A stretch of 27,118 nucleotides of DNA from positions 1 to 27,118 of the forward strand of contig JAEZLX010000131.1 of the NCBI GenBank assembly GCA_023415035.1, written 5' to 3'. Positions 1-9,187 of the stretch are shown piece by piece. Each line of letters starts with the position of its first letter. The first letter of the stretch is position 1. A program made the translations under genes and the position numbers. Source of the DNA: Pseudomonadota bacterium. GTDB taxonomy: Bacteria > Pseudomonadota > Gammaproteobacteria > Burkholderiales > Burkholderiaceae_C. A model generated the notes under the pieces. The model did not search any database. It was given only the letters and a program-made list of their open reading frames with translations, and was not told where the DNA came from.

Positions 1-1485
<1,485 letters not shown>

Positions 1486-1497
1486 CCGCTGCCGACC

Positions 1498-1524
1498 GCA
1501 TGCGCCCGCGAGGGTGCATGCTTT
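1498..1524 (+). terminator. Probable terminator after clpB
   Basis: Thirteen bases after the clpB stop there is a 10-bp hairpin (GCATGCGCCC, four-base loop, GGGTGCATGC, one G-U pair) followed by TTT and, after a short break, a second T-rich stretch. The T run is short, so termination may be partial. The position directly after the stop and the stable stem support the call. Confidence 0.5.
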
Positions 1525-1555
1525 GGTAGTCAGTTTTCGGCCCCGGATGAAGGGG

Positions 1556-1570
1556 GTAACGGTCCGTTAC
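1556..1570. repeat. 15-bp perfect inverted repeat in the clpB-DUF1631 gap
   Basis: GTAACGG-T-CCGTTAC is a perfect 7-bp inverted repeat around one central base, upstream of the DUF1631 gene. Its size fits an operator for a dimeric repressor, but no regulator gene adjoins it, so its role is unknown. A second inverted repeat (GTCGCA-N4-TGCGAC) lies at 1601-1616, and a -10-like TATAAC at 1646-1651 lies about 45 bases before the start codon, without a clear -35 box. Confidence 0.35.
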
Positions 1571-1697
1571 AAATGAATGTCGCCCGAAGGCCGTTAGCGC
1601 GTCGCAAGCGTGCGACTTTGGCCGTTTTCCTGCGTGCGGTGCGGGTATAACCGGTGGGATTGTCTGCCATCCTGGCATTGCCTTGTCTGTTCTGCTC

Positions 1698-4154
1698 ATG
1701 CCGGCGGATTCCTCACTGCTCGAACAATGCTTCGCACGTATCCTTCGTGAAGCGCCCGTCATGCTCGGGCGCTGCATCGACGTTGCCGTCGGCAGCCTTC
1801 AGCAGGCGGAGAATCAGGGGGAGGAGGTCGTCGTTCGTGAGCGGACTGCGCGCTCCTGGTGGAGCCTGCTGCAGCAAAAGAGCACGCTGACATCCCATTA
1901 CGCCGTGAGGTTGGAGCAGGCCTTCCGGCAGGGCAGCGAGGAGGGGCACACCTCCGCGCTGGCGCGGCTGTCCGATTCGTCCCTGCTGGAGCTGGTGGAC
2001 GATTCCGCCGTCAACGAGTCGCTGGAAGCCACGCGGCTGTTGCAGGCGCTGATGCCCGTGGTGGAGCCGGCACTGGCCATGGTGGACGCGCGCATGAGCT
2101 CGCTCATCGGGTTGGAGACCGTGCATGCCGAGAAGAACCCGATCCGCCCGTCGGTGTTCGTGCGTGCGCTGCGCGATCTCATGTCGGAACGCGAACCCGA
2201 TGCCCAGCTGCGCACCCTCTGGCTGCAGCACGTGGCGCCGCCGCTGGCCCGCGAGCTGTGCAAGCTCTACGAGCAGGTCGCGCTGATGCTGCAGAAGGCC
2301 AACGTGCAGGAGGCGGGCTACCGCATCCGGCTGGTGGCCGATGTGCCGACGCCGTCGAGGATGTCGTCCCTGTCGTCCGGCGGCAGGCTCGAGGATGGCT
2401 TGGGTGGTTCGACCCACTGGGGGGCCTACGGCGCCGCTTCGAACGACATCGCGGACCTGCCTCCCATGAGCCTGCGCATGGGTGACCTGGCGTGCGAGCA
2501 GACACCGCTGCAGCACGATGTGATGCAGGCCTTCCTGGCGGGCGAGGACGGCGTGTTCGGCGCACGGCTGGACAACAGCTATTACGAACAGGTGCGCCGC
2601 GAGCTGGCGCGCGTGGATGCCCATGCGTCGCTGCCCCAGCTCGACGAAGTGGTCATTGAGCGCGAACGCACGCAATACCGGGACCTGCCAGTCGTTGACC
2701 GGCCGGCGCGGCTGGTCAACGTGGGCTCGCAGCTCAGTGCCGAGCGCTGGGGCGAATACGCGGCGCCACACGAGCGCTCGCGCGTGCTGCTCGAACTCAA
2801 GCACCAGGCGGACAAGGTCGCCCAGGCCGTGGGTCTGGACGTGGTGCGCAAGCTGGTCAACCAGGTGGCGCGCGATCCGCTGCTGCTGGCGCCCGTGCGC
2901 GAAGCCGTGGTGGCGCTTGAGCCGGCCTTGCTCCGACTGGCGATGGCCGAGCCCCGCTATTTCAGCCAGGACGACCATCCGGCACGGCGCTTCATCGAGA
3001 ACGTTGCGCAGCGCAGCTTCCGCTACAACGACGAATTCTCGCCCGAGTTCGAGGCGTTCTTCGAACCGCTGCGGGAGAAGGTCACCGAACTCAATGCGTG
3101 CACCTCGCCCGACGCGGAGCCTTTCGCGCAGGCGCTGAGCGAGCTGCAGTCACAGTGGCAGGCAACCGACGCCGAGGAAGAGGCGCGCAAGCAGCGTCAG
3201 CTCGAAGCGCTGCGCTTTGCGGAACAGCGGCAGGAGTTGGCTGACCAGATTGCGTGGGAGATCAGCCTGCGGCCCGACATCTACAACGTGCCGGGCATCG
3301 TGCTCGATTTTCTCTACGGCTCCTGGTCGCTGGTGATCGCCTCCGCGCAGCTGAACCACCCCGAGGAAGGGGCGGACCCGTTCGGCTTTCGCAAGGTGAT
3401 CAGCCACCTTCTGTGGAGCTCGCGACGCGAGGTGACACTGCGTCAGCCCCAGCAGCTGTTCGCGATGGTGCCGAGCATGCTGCAGACGCTGCGCAAGGGT
3501 TTGGACATGCTGGGCAAGTCGCCGGAGGAAACCCAGACCTTCTTTGATGCGCTGCTCAAGCTGCACGAGCCGGTGCTCAAGCTGCGTCGCCTCAAGGCAC
3601 GCACGGACTTTGCCTCGTCGGGCTCGGCGCCGCTGGATGTGGAGGCTGGAGACGACGGTGCCGACGATATCCTCGCGCTGGCATCGCCCGAGCAGCAGAA
3701 GCCCCGGCCGCCCGAGCAGCCCTGGATCGGCGAGCACGAGCTGGCGTCAGCGGGCTTCCTGGAAACGCTGCCGTCTGCGCATGGCGAGCTGGACGACAGC
3801 CATCCGGCCGACGACGCACCGGCGGCGGAGGAGCAGGTGGAGCACGATGGTGTCCCCGCGGATGATCTGGCATCTCTGCTGGTTGGTCTTCGTGTCGGCG
3901 GCTGGGTCGATCTGTATTTCGGCGGCGAGTGGCTGCGTGCGCAGCTTGTGTGGGCCAGCGCGAAGGGAAGCCTGTTCATGTTCACCAGCCGGGGTGGTCG
4001 GGCGCACACCATGACGCGGCGCAGCTGCGAGAAGCTGTTCGCCAAGCGCTGGCTCAGACCGGTGGAGACCGGCCCGGTCATGCCGCGGGCGATCAAGGCG
4101 GTGGCTTCCCGGCAAACCCCGACTGCGTCGGCGCAAGAACCCGAAACGGTCTGA
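1698..4154 (+). CDS. DUF1631 family protein
   Basis: A protein of 818 residues (823 if an in-frame TTG at 1683 is used) that matches the DUF1631 family of proteobacteria, whose function is not established. The N-terminal half is helical and acidic, with no signal peptide or membrane segment, so it should be cytoplasmic. A charged coiled-coil-like segment (EEEARKQRQLEALRFAEQR) lies near the middle, followed by the family-typical region around DIYNVPGIVLDFLYGSWSLV. An acidic, proline-rich linker (about residues 645-725) then leads to a C-terminal beta-rich domain (GLRVGGWVDLYFGGEWLRAQLVW...) that resembles a PilZ fold; this resemblance is my inference from pattern only. Neither start has a good ribosome binding site; ATG was preferred over TTG. 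Some database entries of this family carry the name thymidine phosphorylase, which the sequence does not support. The gene is flanked by clpB upstream and an ALDH gene 57 bases downstream. Confidence 0.85.
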   Translation: MPADSSLLEQCFARILREAPVMLGRCIDVAVGSLQQAENQGEEVVVRERTARSWWSLLQQKSTLTSHYAVRLEQAFRQGSEEGHTSALARLSDSSLLELVDDSAVNESLEATRLLQALMPVVEPALAMVDARMSSLIGLETVHAEKNPIRPSVFVRALRDLMSEREPDAQLRTLWLQHVAPPLARELCKLYEQVALMLQKANVQEAGYRIRLVADVPTPSRMSSLSSGGRLEDGLGGSTHWGAYGAASNDIADLPPMSLRMGDLACEQTPLQHDVMQAFLAGEDGVFGARLDNSYYEQVRRELARVDAHASLPQLDEVVIERERTQYRDLPVVDRPARLVNVGSQLSAERWGEYAAPHERSRVLLELKHQADKVAQAVGLDVVRKLVNQVARDPLLLAPVREAVVALEPALLRLAMAEPRYFSQDDHPARRFIENVAQRSFRYNDEFSPEFEAFFEPLREKVTELNACTSPDAEPFAQALSELQSQWQATDAEEEARKQRQLEALRFAEQRQELADQIAWEISLRPDIYNVPGIVLDFLYGSWSLVIASAQLNHPEEGADPFGFRKVISHLLWSSRREVTLRQPQQLFAMVPSMLQTLRKGLDMLGKSPEETQTFFDALLKLHEPVLKLRRLKARTDFASSGSAPLDVEAGDDGADDILALASPEQQKPRPPEQPWIGEHELASAGFLETLPSAHGELDDSHPADDAPAAEEQVEHDGVPADDLASLLVGLRVGGWVDLYFGGEWLRAQLVWASAKGSLFMFTSRGGRAHTMTRRSCEKLFAKRWLRPVETGPVMPRAIKAVASRQTPTASAQEPETV

Positions 4155-4211
4155 GCCGGGGCCGGGTCCTGCGGGCTGGCCAGTTGCGCCGGCGCGCTCT
4201 ACCATGGCGGC

Positions 4212-5627
4212 ATGACACAGATGCCACCCGACCTTCCCATGCGGGCGCTGTTCGACGCCCAGTTCCAGGCCAGCCGCGCCCAGCCCGAGGTGCCGCTGAA
4301 GCTGCGCCTGGATCGCATCGCGCGGGTGCGTGCATTGCTGGAAGGTCATTTGCACGAGTGGTGCGAGGCCGTGCAGGAAGACTTTGGCGTGCGCTCGCCC
4401 GCGCTGACCGAGGTGGCCGACATGTTCGTGCTGCGTGCGATGATCGCGCAGGCACGGCGGCAGCTGCCGCGCTGGATGCGCTCCCGGCGAGTCCCGACGC
4501 CCCTGTATCTGCAGCCGGCATCGGCGCGTGTTCGCCGCCAACCGCTGGGTGTTGTGGGGGTGATTTCGCCCTGGAACTACCCCTTGCAGCTGTCGTTCGG
4601 TCCGGCGGTCATGGCTCTGGCCGCCGGCAACCGCGTGATGCTCAAGCCCAGCGAGCTGACGCCCGTGACATCGTCGCTGATGGCGCGGCTGGTGCATGAG
4701 CAATTCGCCCCGGACGAGTTCTGTGTCGTCAACGGCGATGCGGCGGTGGCGGCCGAGTTTGCCGGCCTGCCGTTCGACCACCTGTTCTTCACGGGATCAA
4801 CGGCTGTTGGCCGTCGGGTGGCTGAAGCGGCGGCCCCCCATCTGACACCGACCACGCTGGAGCTCGGCGGCAAGTCTCCCTGCATCATCGACCGCTCGGC
4901 CGACCTGGATGAGGCAGCGCTCAAGATCGCGCACGGCAAGCTCCTCAATGCCGGGCAGACCTGCATTGCGCCCGACTACCTGTTGCTGCCGCGCGGACAG
5001 GAAGCCTCGTTCGAGCGCGCCTGGCAGGCGGCGGTTGACCGTCTGTTCCCGGTGCTGCCGGGTCACGCGGACTATGCCGCCATCATCAGCGAGCGCCACC
5101 ACGCGCGTCTGCGGCACCTGCTGGACGAAGCGCGTCAGAAGGGAGCGAGGGTGGTCGAGTCAGGTCTGGCCGGTGGGCATCATGCGCGGCAGATGCGTCC
5201 GGCCCTGGTGTTCAACCCTGACCCGGACAGCGCCCTGATGCGGGAGGAAATCTTCGGTCCGATCCTGCCCGTGTTGCCGTGCGATTCTGCCGACGAGGCG
5301 ATCATCTTCATCAATGCCCGGCCGCGGCCGCTGGCGCTGTACTGGTTCGGCAGCGATGCGGCCGCTTGCGAGCAGGTGCTGACTCGGACGGTCAGTGGCG
5401 GGGTGACGGTCAACGACACGCTGATGCACATCACCCACGAGGGTTTGCCCTTTGGCGGTGTGGGTGACAGTGGCTGGGGGGCCTACCACGGCGAGGCCGG
5501 TTTCCTGCGGTTCACGCACGAAAAACCGGAGTTGCTGCAGTCGCGCTGGGCGATGGGCCACCTGTTCTATCCGCCGTATGGCGAGCGCGTGCGCCGTCTG
5601 ATGGGGTGGCTGCGGCGCTGGATGTAA
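4212..5627 (+). CDS. Aldehyde dehydrogenase, coniferyl aldehyde dehydrogenase type
   Basis: A 471-residue NAD(P)-dependent aldehyde dehydrogenase of the short class-3 type that includes bacterial coniferyl aldehyde dehydrogenases (CalB). The oxidation of an aldehyde to its acid is secure; the physiological substrate is not. Visible catalytic features are Asn122 in SPWNYP, the cofactor-binding Lys145 in KPSE, the Rossmann loop FTGSTAVG (193-200), the general base Glu217 in LELGGKSP, and the nucleophile Cys251 in NAGQTCIAPDY. The QTCIAPDY variant is characteristic of the CalB/class-3 branch, whereas betaine-aldehyde-type enzymes usually show GQVC. Length is normal for this branch, which lacks the long N-terminal extension of the 500-residue ALDHs. 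The ATG has no strong Shine-Dalgarno sequence. It is followed 13 bases later by the end of a convergent small gene, so it appears to be the last gene in its direction. Confidence 0.9.
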   Translation: MTQMPPDLPMRALFDAQFQASRAQPEVPLKLRLDRIARVRALLEGHLHEWCEAVQEDFGVRSPALTEVADMFVLRAMIAQARRQLPRWMRSRRVPTPLYLQPASARVRRQPLGVVGVISPWNYPLQLSFGPAVMALAAGNRVMLKPSELTPVTSSLMARLVHEQFAPDEFCVVNGDAAVAAEFAGLPFDHLFFTGSTAVGRRVAEAAAPHLTPTTLELGGKSPCIIDRSADLDEAALKIAHGKLLNAGQTCIAPDYLLLPRGQEASFERAWQAAVDRLFPVLPGHADYAAIISERHHARLRHLLDEARQKGARVVESGLAGGHHARQMRPALVFNPDPDSALMREEIFGPILPVLPCDSADEAIIFINARPRPLALYWFGSDAAACEQVLTRTVSGGVTVNDTLMHITHEGLPFGGVGDSGWGAYHGEAGFLRFTHEKPELLQSRWAMGHLFYPPYGERVRRLMGWLRRWM

Positions 5628-5640
5628 GGCGCTTGGGCCT

Positions 5641-5892
5641 TCAGTCGGCCGGCACCAATTCCGGGGTGCGCTGCATCTGCAGCAGGCCCTTGTCCAGCAA
5701 TCGGCGGGCGATGGGCGTGACGTCGTCGCCGATCAGCAGCGACAGCTCGCGCAGGGTGCGCCGGCCATTGGCCAGCAGGACCAGGGTGTGAGCCTGACGC
5801 CCCAGCAACTGGGGAAATGGCAGGAGTTCCCAGGCCCGCCGTGTCTTGGCCAGCAAGGTGCTTGGTCTCGGTGTGCTGTTGTTGTCTTCCAT
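5641..5892 (-). CDS. Small winged-helix-like protein of unknown function
   Basis: An 83-residue protein (111 if the in-frame ATG ending at 5976 is used). The shorter start was chosen because AGGGA lies about nine bases upstream of it and the extra 28 residues are low-complexity and polar. After a disordered first 20 residues, residues 30-75 (TLVLLANGRRTLRELSLLIG followed by a helix ending ARRLLDKGLL) have the helix-helix-recognition-helix rhythm of a small winged-helix DNA-binding domain. There are no cysteine pairs as in ArsR-type sensors. It is transcribed divergently from the arsC-MFS pair, a position often taken by a local regulator, but this function is inference. I do not recognise a named family. 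Confidence 0.6.
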   Translation of the reverse strand: MEDNNSTPRPSTLLAKTRRAWELLPFPQLLGRQAHTLVLLANGRRTLRELSLLIGDDVTPIARRLLDKGLLQMQRTPELVPAD

Positions 5893-6032
5893 GTGTTGTT
5901 TTCCCTGTGGTTCTTTGTTGGTGTCCTTGTCTGACTGCCTGTGGCGGATCTTGTTCCCGTGCCATGACAGGCTCATGACATCCGGGATATGCTCCGGGTT
6001 CCGTCAACACAAAGCAAGAACAAAGCCAGGCC

Positions 6033-6410
6033 ATGTCCGCACCATTTCCCGTCACGATCTATCACAACCCAGCCTGTGGCACGTCCCGCAACGTGTTGGC
6101 CATGCTGCGCGAGGCTGGCCATGAGCCGCAGGTGGTGGAATACCTGAAGCAGCCCTATACCCGCGAGCAGCTGCAGGACCTGCTGAAGGCCATGGGCCTG
6201 CGTCCGCGCGATGTGCTCAGGACCAAGGGCGATCTGTACACGGAGCTGGGCCTGGCCGATCCGAAGTGGAGCGATGACGAGCTGCTGGACACCATGGTGG
6301 CGCATCCGGTGCTGGTCGAGCGCCCCATTGTGGTGACCCCGCTGGGCACGCGCCTGTGCCGCCCGAAGGAGCGTGTGCTCGAAGTCCTGCCCGCGGGGGC
6401 GGGTCGATGA
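6033..6410 (+). CDS. arsC: ArsC-family arsenate reductase (glutaredoxin-dependent type)
   Basis: A 125-residue thioredoxin-fold protein of the ArsC/Spx/YffB family. It contains the catalytic Cys15 in NPACGTSRN and the three arginines used by the plasmid R773 enzyme at equivalent spacing (Arg63 in VLRTKGDLY, Arg97 in ERPIV, Arg110 in LCRP, each shifted by three from Arg60/94/107). The segments ELGLADPKWSDDELLDTM and RPIVVTPLGTRLCRP are typical of true arsenate reductases of this type, which use glutathione and glutaredoxin to reduce As(V) to As(III). No arsenite pump of the ArsB/Acr3 type lies nearby; instead the stop codon overlaps the start of an MFS exporter (ATGA), so the two are translationally coupled. 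No ArsR gene is recognisable, although a small winged-helix-like gene is divergent. Family assignment is firm; arsenate as the physiological substrate is likely but not proven. Confidence 0.88.
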   Translation: MSAPFPVTIYHNPACGTSRNVLAMLREAGHEPQVVEYLKQPYTREQLQDLLKAMGLRPRDVLRTKGDLYTELGLADPKWSDDELLDTMVAHPVLVERPIVVTPLGTRLCRPKERVLEVLPAGAGR

Positions 6411-7639
6411 GCACGGCGGCCCTCGACACGGCCCGTCCGATCAACCCGGTACCCCTGAAGGACGACGCAGCCGTCATTGGCCTGGTGGGTCTGGCGCACG
6501 GCACGTCCCATTTCTCCCACCTGCTGCTGGCACCGCTGTTTCCGATCTTCATCCGGGACTTCGGTCTGAGCTATGCCGATGTCGGCCTGCTCATGAGCAT
6601 CTTTTTCGTGATCTCCGGCGTGGGGCAGGCACTCTCGGGTTTCGTGGTGGACCGCATCGGCGCGAGGCCGGTGCTGTTCGGCGCCATCACCTGTTTCCTG
6701 CTTGCGTCGCTGGTGGCGTCCATGTCCACTGGCTACGCAGGCCTGGTGCTGGTGGCGGTGCTGGCCGGTCTGGGGAACGCGCCTTTCCATCCGGCGGACT
6801 TCACCATCCTGAACCAGAGGGTCTCGGCGGCGCGCCTGGGGCATGCGTTCAGCGTGCACGGCATCACCGGCAACCTGGGCTGGGCGCTGGCCCCCACCTT
6901 CCTGGTGGGCATCACCGCGCTGGCCGACTGGCGCACCGCCTACCACGCGGCGGCGCTGCTGTATGTTGGTGTGCTGGGCCTGCTGCTCTGGCAGCGTGAC
7001 CTGCTGCGGACGCAGGTGGTGGTGCGCGAGGCAGGCGCGCCCCAGGGCGGCGATCTGGCCTTTCTGAAGCTGCCGGTGGTCTGGTGGTGTTTTGCCTTCT
7101 TCTTCCTGTCGACCGTCACGCTGGCAGTGGTGCAGAGTTTCGGACCGTCCATTCTCAAGGCGCTGCATGGCGTGAGCATGGAAGCGGCCACCTACACCCT
7201 GAGCGCCTACATGCTGTGCAGTGCGGTGGGTACACTGGTGGGTGGCTTCGTCGCCGCCTGGGGGCAGCAGCGGCACTGGTCAAGCGACCGGGTAGTGTCT
7301 GTCGCCATGCTGGGCGGCGCCGTCCTGCTGCTGCTGTGTGCCACCGGCTGGCTGGGCGCAACGGGCACCATGGCCGTGCTGGCCTCGACGGGCTTTGCCA
7401 TCGGTGTCGGCGGCCCCAGCCGCGACATGATGATCAAGAAGGCAACGCCCAAGGGGGCGACCGGCCGCGTCTATGGCACGGTGTATTCGGGCCTGGATAC
7501 CGGCTTTGCCGTGTCGCCGCTGTTCTTCGGCCTGCTCATGGACCGAGGCTGGTACAGCGCTGCCCTGGTGGGGGCGGCCGTGGTGCTGATGCTCTCGGTG
7601 TATGCCGCGATCGGTGTCGGACGCAGGACCGGGCATTGA
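6407..7639 (+). CDS. MFS transporter, fosmidomycin-resistance-like
   Basis: A 410-residue major facilitator with about twelve hydrophobic segments. The ATG at 6407 overlaps the arsC stop codon by four bases; the frame is open further upstream, but those residues are low-complexity and lie inside arsC. The first helix reads GLAHGTSHFSHLLLAPLFPIF, with paired histidines and a PLFP element seen in the Fsr (fosmidomycin resistance)/drug:H+ antiporter branch. The loop between helices 2 and 3 contains GFVVDRIGARPVLFGA, the usual MFS signature. It sits in the inner membrane and probably exports a small anion or drug by proton antiport. Coupling to arsC raises the possibility that it exports an arsenical, as ArsJ (another MFS protein) does, but no partner GAPDH gene is present, so this is speculative. 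Confidence 0.88.
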   Translation: MSTAALDTARPINPVPLKDDAAVIGLVGLAHGTSHFSHLLLAPLFPIFIRDFGLSYADVGLLMSIFFVISGVGQALSGFVVDRIGARPVLFGAITCFLLASLVASMSTGYAGLVLVAVLAGLGNAPFHPADFTILNQRVSAARLGHAFSVHGITGNLGWALAPTFLVGITALADWRTAYHAAALLYVGVLGLLLWQRDLLRTQVVVREAGAPQGGDLAFLKLPVVWWCFAFFFLSTVTLAVVQSFGPSILKALHGVSMEAATYTLSAYMLCSAVGTLVGGFVAAWGQQRHWSSDRVVSVAMLGGAVLLLLCATGWLGATGTMAVLASTGFAIGVGGPSRDMMIKKATPKGATGRVYGTVYSGLDTGFAVSPLFFGLLMDRGWYSAALVGAAVVLMLSVYAAIGVGRRTGH

Positions 7640-7703
7640 GCCGTTGCCCTCCCTTGCCGGCATGGCGGGCGGGGGATGGAACGCGCCGGGGGCTGCGCGC
7701 ATC

Positions 7704-7736
7704 TGTGAACAGATCACAAACTGGTGGGTATCAGTT
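7704..7736 (+). promoter_or_regulatory. Two adjoining inverted repeats upstream of the LuxR-type gene
   Basis: TGTGA-N5-TCACA (7704-7718) is followed immediately by AACTG-N8-CAGTT (7719-7736). The first has the half-sites of a CRP operator but with a spacer of five instead of six bases. The second has the 18-bp size and dyad of many LuxR-family operators. Both lie 80-112 bases upstream of the LuxR-type start codon, whose downstream neighbour encodes a CRP-like protein with matching recognition residues. Binding is inferred; the symmetry is directly visible. Confidence 0.45.
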
Positions 7737-7815
7737 CACTGAGGAGGTCGGGTAAGCCTGCATAAAGTTTCTCCGTACAAATTTTCGGTCTAAACCAATA
7801 ACGGAGGAACCCATC

Positions 7816-8526
7816 ATGTGGTCTGTCACCCACAAGCAACACCAGGCGAGAAACAACGGCACCGGGCTTCAACCGACCATCGAGTCGGTCGAACCGTCCG
7901 GGCTCGATGCAGCGCAGCTGCATCGCGTGCTCGACGAGATCGATTATGGTCTGCTGGTGGTGGACGGACGTGGCTGCATCCGGCACGTCAACCACCTGGC
8001 CCGTCATGAGCTGGCCAGCGGGCGCACCCTGGTCGCCCACGAGGGCGTGCTGATGGGGGCGACCATCGACATCACCGCGCAGATCCAGTCCGGTCTGGAG
8101 CAGGCACAGCGCGGGCAGCGCCGGCTGCTGCTGTTCTCGCGCGGGGACCGCGAGCTGTCCATGGCGCTGGTGCCGCTGAGCCACCCGCTCGAAAGCGACA
8201 ATCCCCTGGTGCTGGTCTTGCTGTCGCGGCAGGACACATGCGACAACCTGGCGGTGCGGATGTTCGCGCGGGTGCAGAGCCTCAGTCCCACGGAGGAGTC
8301 GGTGCTCATCTCGCTGTGTTCGGGGATGGATATCCCCGACATCGCGCGCCAGAACGGCGTTGCCGAGTCGACCGTGCGCAGCCAGATCAAGGCCCTGCGC
8401 GAGAAAACCGGCTGCTCCAGCATCCGGCAGTTGCTGCTGCGCATCAATGCGCTGCCGCCCGTAGTGCCCGCCTTGCGCGTCATCCCTTCCTTCCCGCAAA
8501 ATCGAAGGGATTTGTCTCGTCCATGA
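7816..8526 (+). CDS. LuxR-type transcriptional regulator with PAS-like N-terminus
   Basis: A 236-residue regulator. Residues 35-140 look like a PAS fold (DEIDYGLLVVDGRGCIRHVNHLAR), a domain that senses small ligands or redox state. Residues 157-212 form a LuxR/GerE helix-turn-helix (LSPTEESVLISLCSGMDIPDIARQNGVAESTVRSQIKALREKTGC is the core region, with the typical VAESTVRSQIKAL recognition helix). There is no receiver domain with a phosphorylatable Asp and no autoinducer-binding domain of the LasR type, so it is an orphan regulator. The start is fixed by GGAGG at 7803-7807, eight bases before the ATG. The next gene, a CRP-like regulator, starts five bases after the stop, so the two are co-transcribed. 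Two inverted repeats upstream suggest regulation by one or both products. The target genes are unknown; the convergent cyclase operon is a candidate by position only. Confidence 0.88.
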   Translation: MWSVTHKQHQARNNGTGLQPTIESVEPSGLDAAQLHRVLDEIDYGLLVVDGRGCIRHVNHLARHELASGRTLVAHEGVLMGATIDITAQIQSGLEQAQRGQRRLLLFSRGDRELSMALVPLSHPLESDNPLVLVLLSRQDTCDNLAVRMFARVQSLSPTEESVLISLCSGMDIPDIARQNGVAESTVRSQIKALREKTGCSSIRQLLLRINALPPVVPALRVIPSFPQNRRDLSRP

Positions 8527-8530
8527 AACA

Positions 8531-9175
8531 ATGCTGATACCCAACCCCTTGTCGCCAGCGTCCACCCACCACATCGAGGCGCTGGCGGCGCAAGGGGTGC
8601 CGCGCCGCTATCGGCGTGGGGCATTGCTGATCCAGGAGGGCGAGACGGGCGATTCGCTCTACATCGTCCTGGAAGGCCGCTTGCGCGCCTTCCTGGCCGA
8701 TGGTCAGGGCAAGGAGCTGACGCTGGGGGTCTATGGTCCGCTGGAGTATGTGGGCGAAATGTCGCTCGATGGCGGGCCGCGTTCGGCCAATGTCGAAGCC
8801 GTCGAGACGAGCACCTGCGCCGTGATCACCCGGCAGGTGTTGCTCGACTACATTGCCGCCCATCCCGAATTCGCACTGGAACTCATGGGGCGCATCATCC
8901 GCCGTGCGCGCATGGCCACGGAGAGTGCTCGCAGTGTCGCGCTGATCGATGTTTACGGTCGCCTCGTACGGCTTCTGGACCAGCTGGCGGAGCCGCCTGA
9001 CGAACATGGCGCGAGGCGGTTGAGGGACAAACTGACGCACCAGCAGCTGTCGCAGCACCTGGCCTGCTCGCGCGAGATGGTCAGCCGGCTGCTCAAGGAC
9101 CTGGAGACGGGCGGCTACATTGAGGTGCGCGAGCGCCGCATCTGGCTGCTCAGAACCCTGCCGGCGCGCTGGTAG
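8531..9175 (+). CDS. CRP-like cyclic-nucleotide-responsive regulator
   Basis: A 214-residue Crp/Fnr-family protein. The N-terminal beta-barrel holds a phosphate-binding cassette, GEMSLDGGPRSANVEA (75-90), with Glu76, Arg84 and Ser85 at the positions that E. coli CRP uses to hold cAMP (Glu72, Arg82, Ser83). The C-helix has Thr130 where CRP has Ser128, but Ala129 replaces Thr127. The winged helix reads QQLSQHLACSREMVSRLLKDLETGGYI; Arg181, Glu182 and Arg186 match the CRP recognition residues Arg180, Glu181 and Arg185, so TGTGA half-sites are expected. There is no cysteine cluster as in FNR. It follows the LuxR-type gene after four bases and converges on an operon whose first gene encodes a class III adenylate cyclase, which makes a local cAMP circuit plausible (inference). 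Confidence 0.88.
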   Translation: MLIPNPLSPASTHHIEALAAQGVPRRYRRGALLIQEGETGDSLYIVLEGRLRAFLADGQGKELTLGVYGPLEYVGEMSLDGGPRSANVEAVETSTCAVITRQVLLDYIAAHPEFALELMGRIIRRARMATESARSVALIDVYGRLVRLLDQLAEPPDEHGARRLRDKLTHQQLSQHLACSREMVSRLLKDLETGGYIEVRERRIWLLRTLPARW

Positions 9176-9187
9176 GACCTGCAGGCT

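Noticed and set aside
1683..4154. Thymidine phosphorylase as the product of the DUF1631 gene
   Set aside because: This name circulates for some family members, but no phosphorylase motif is present.
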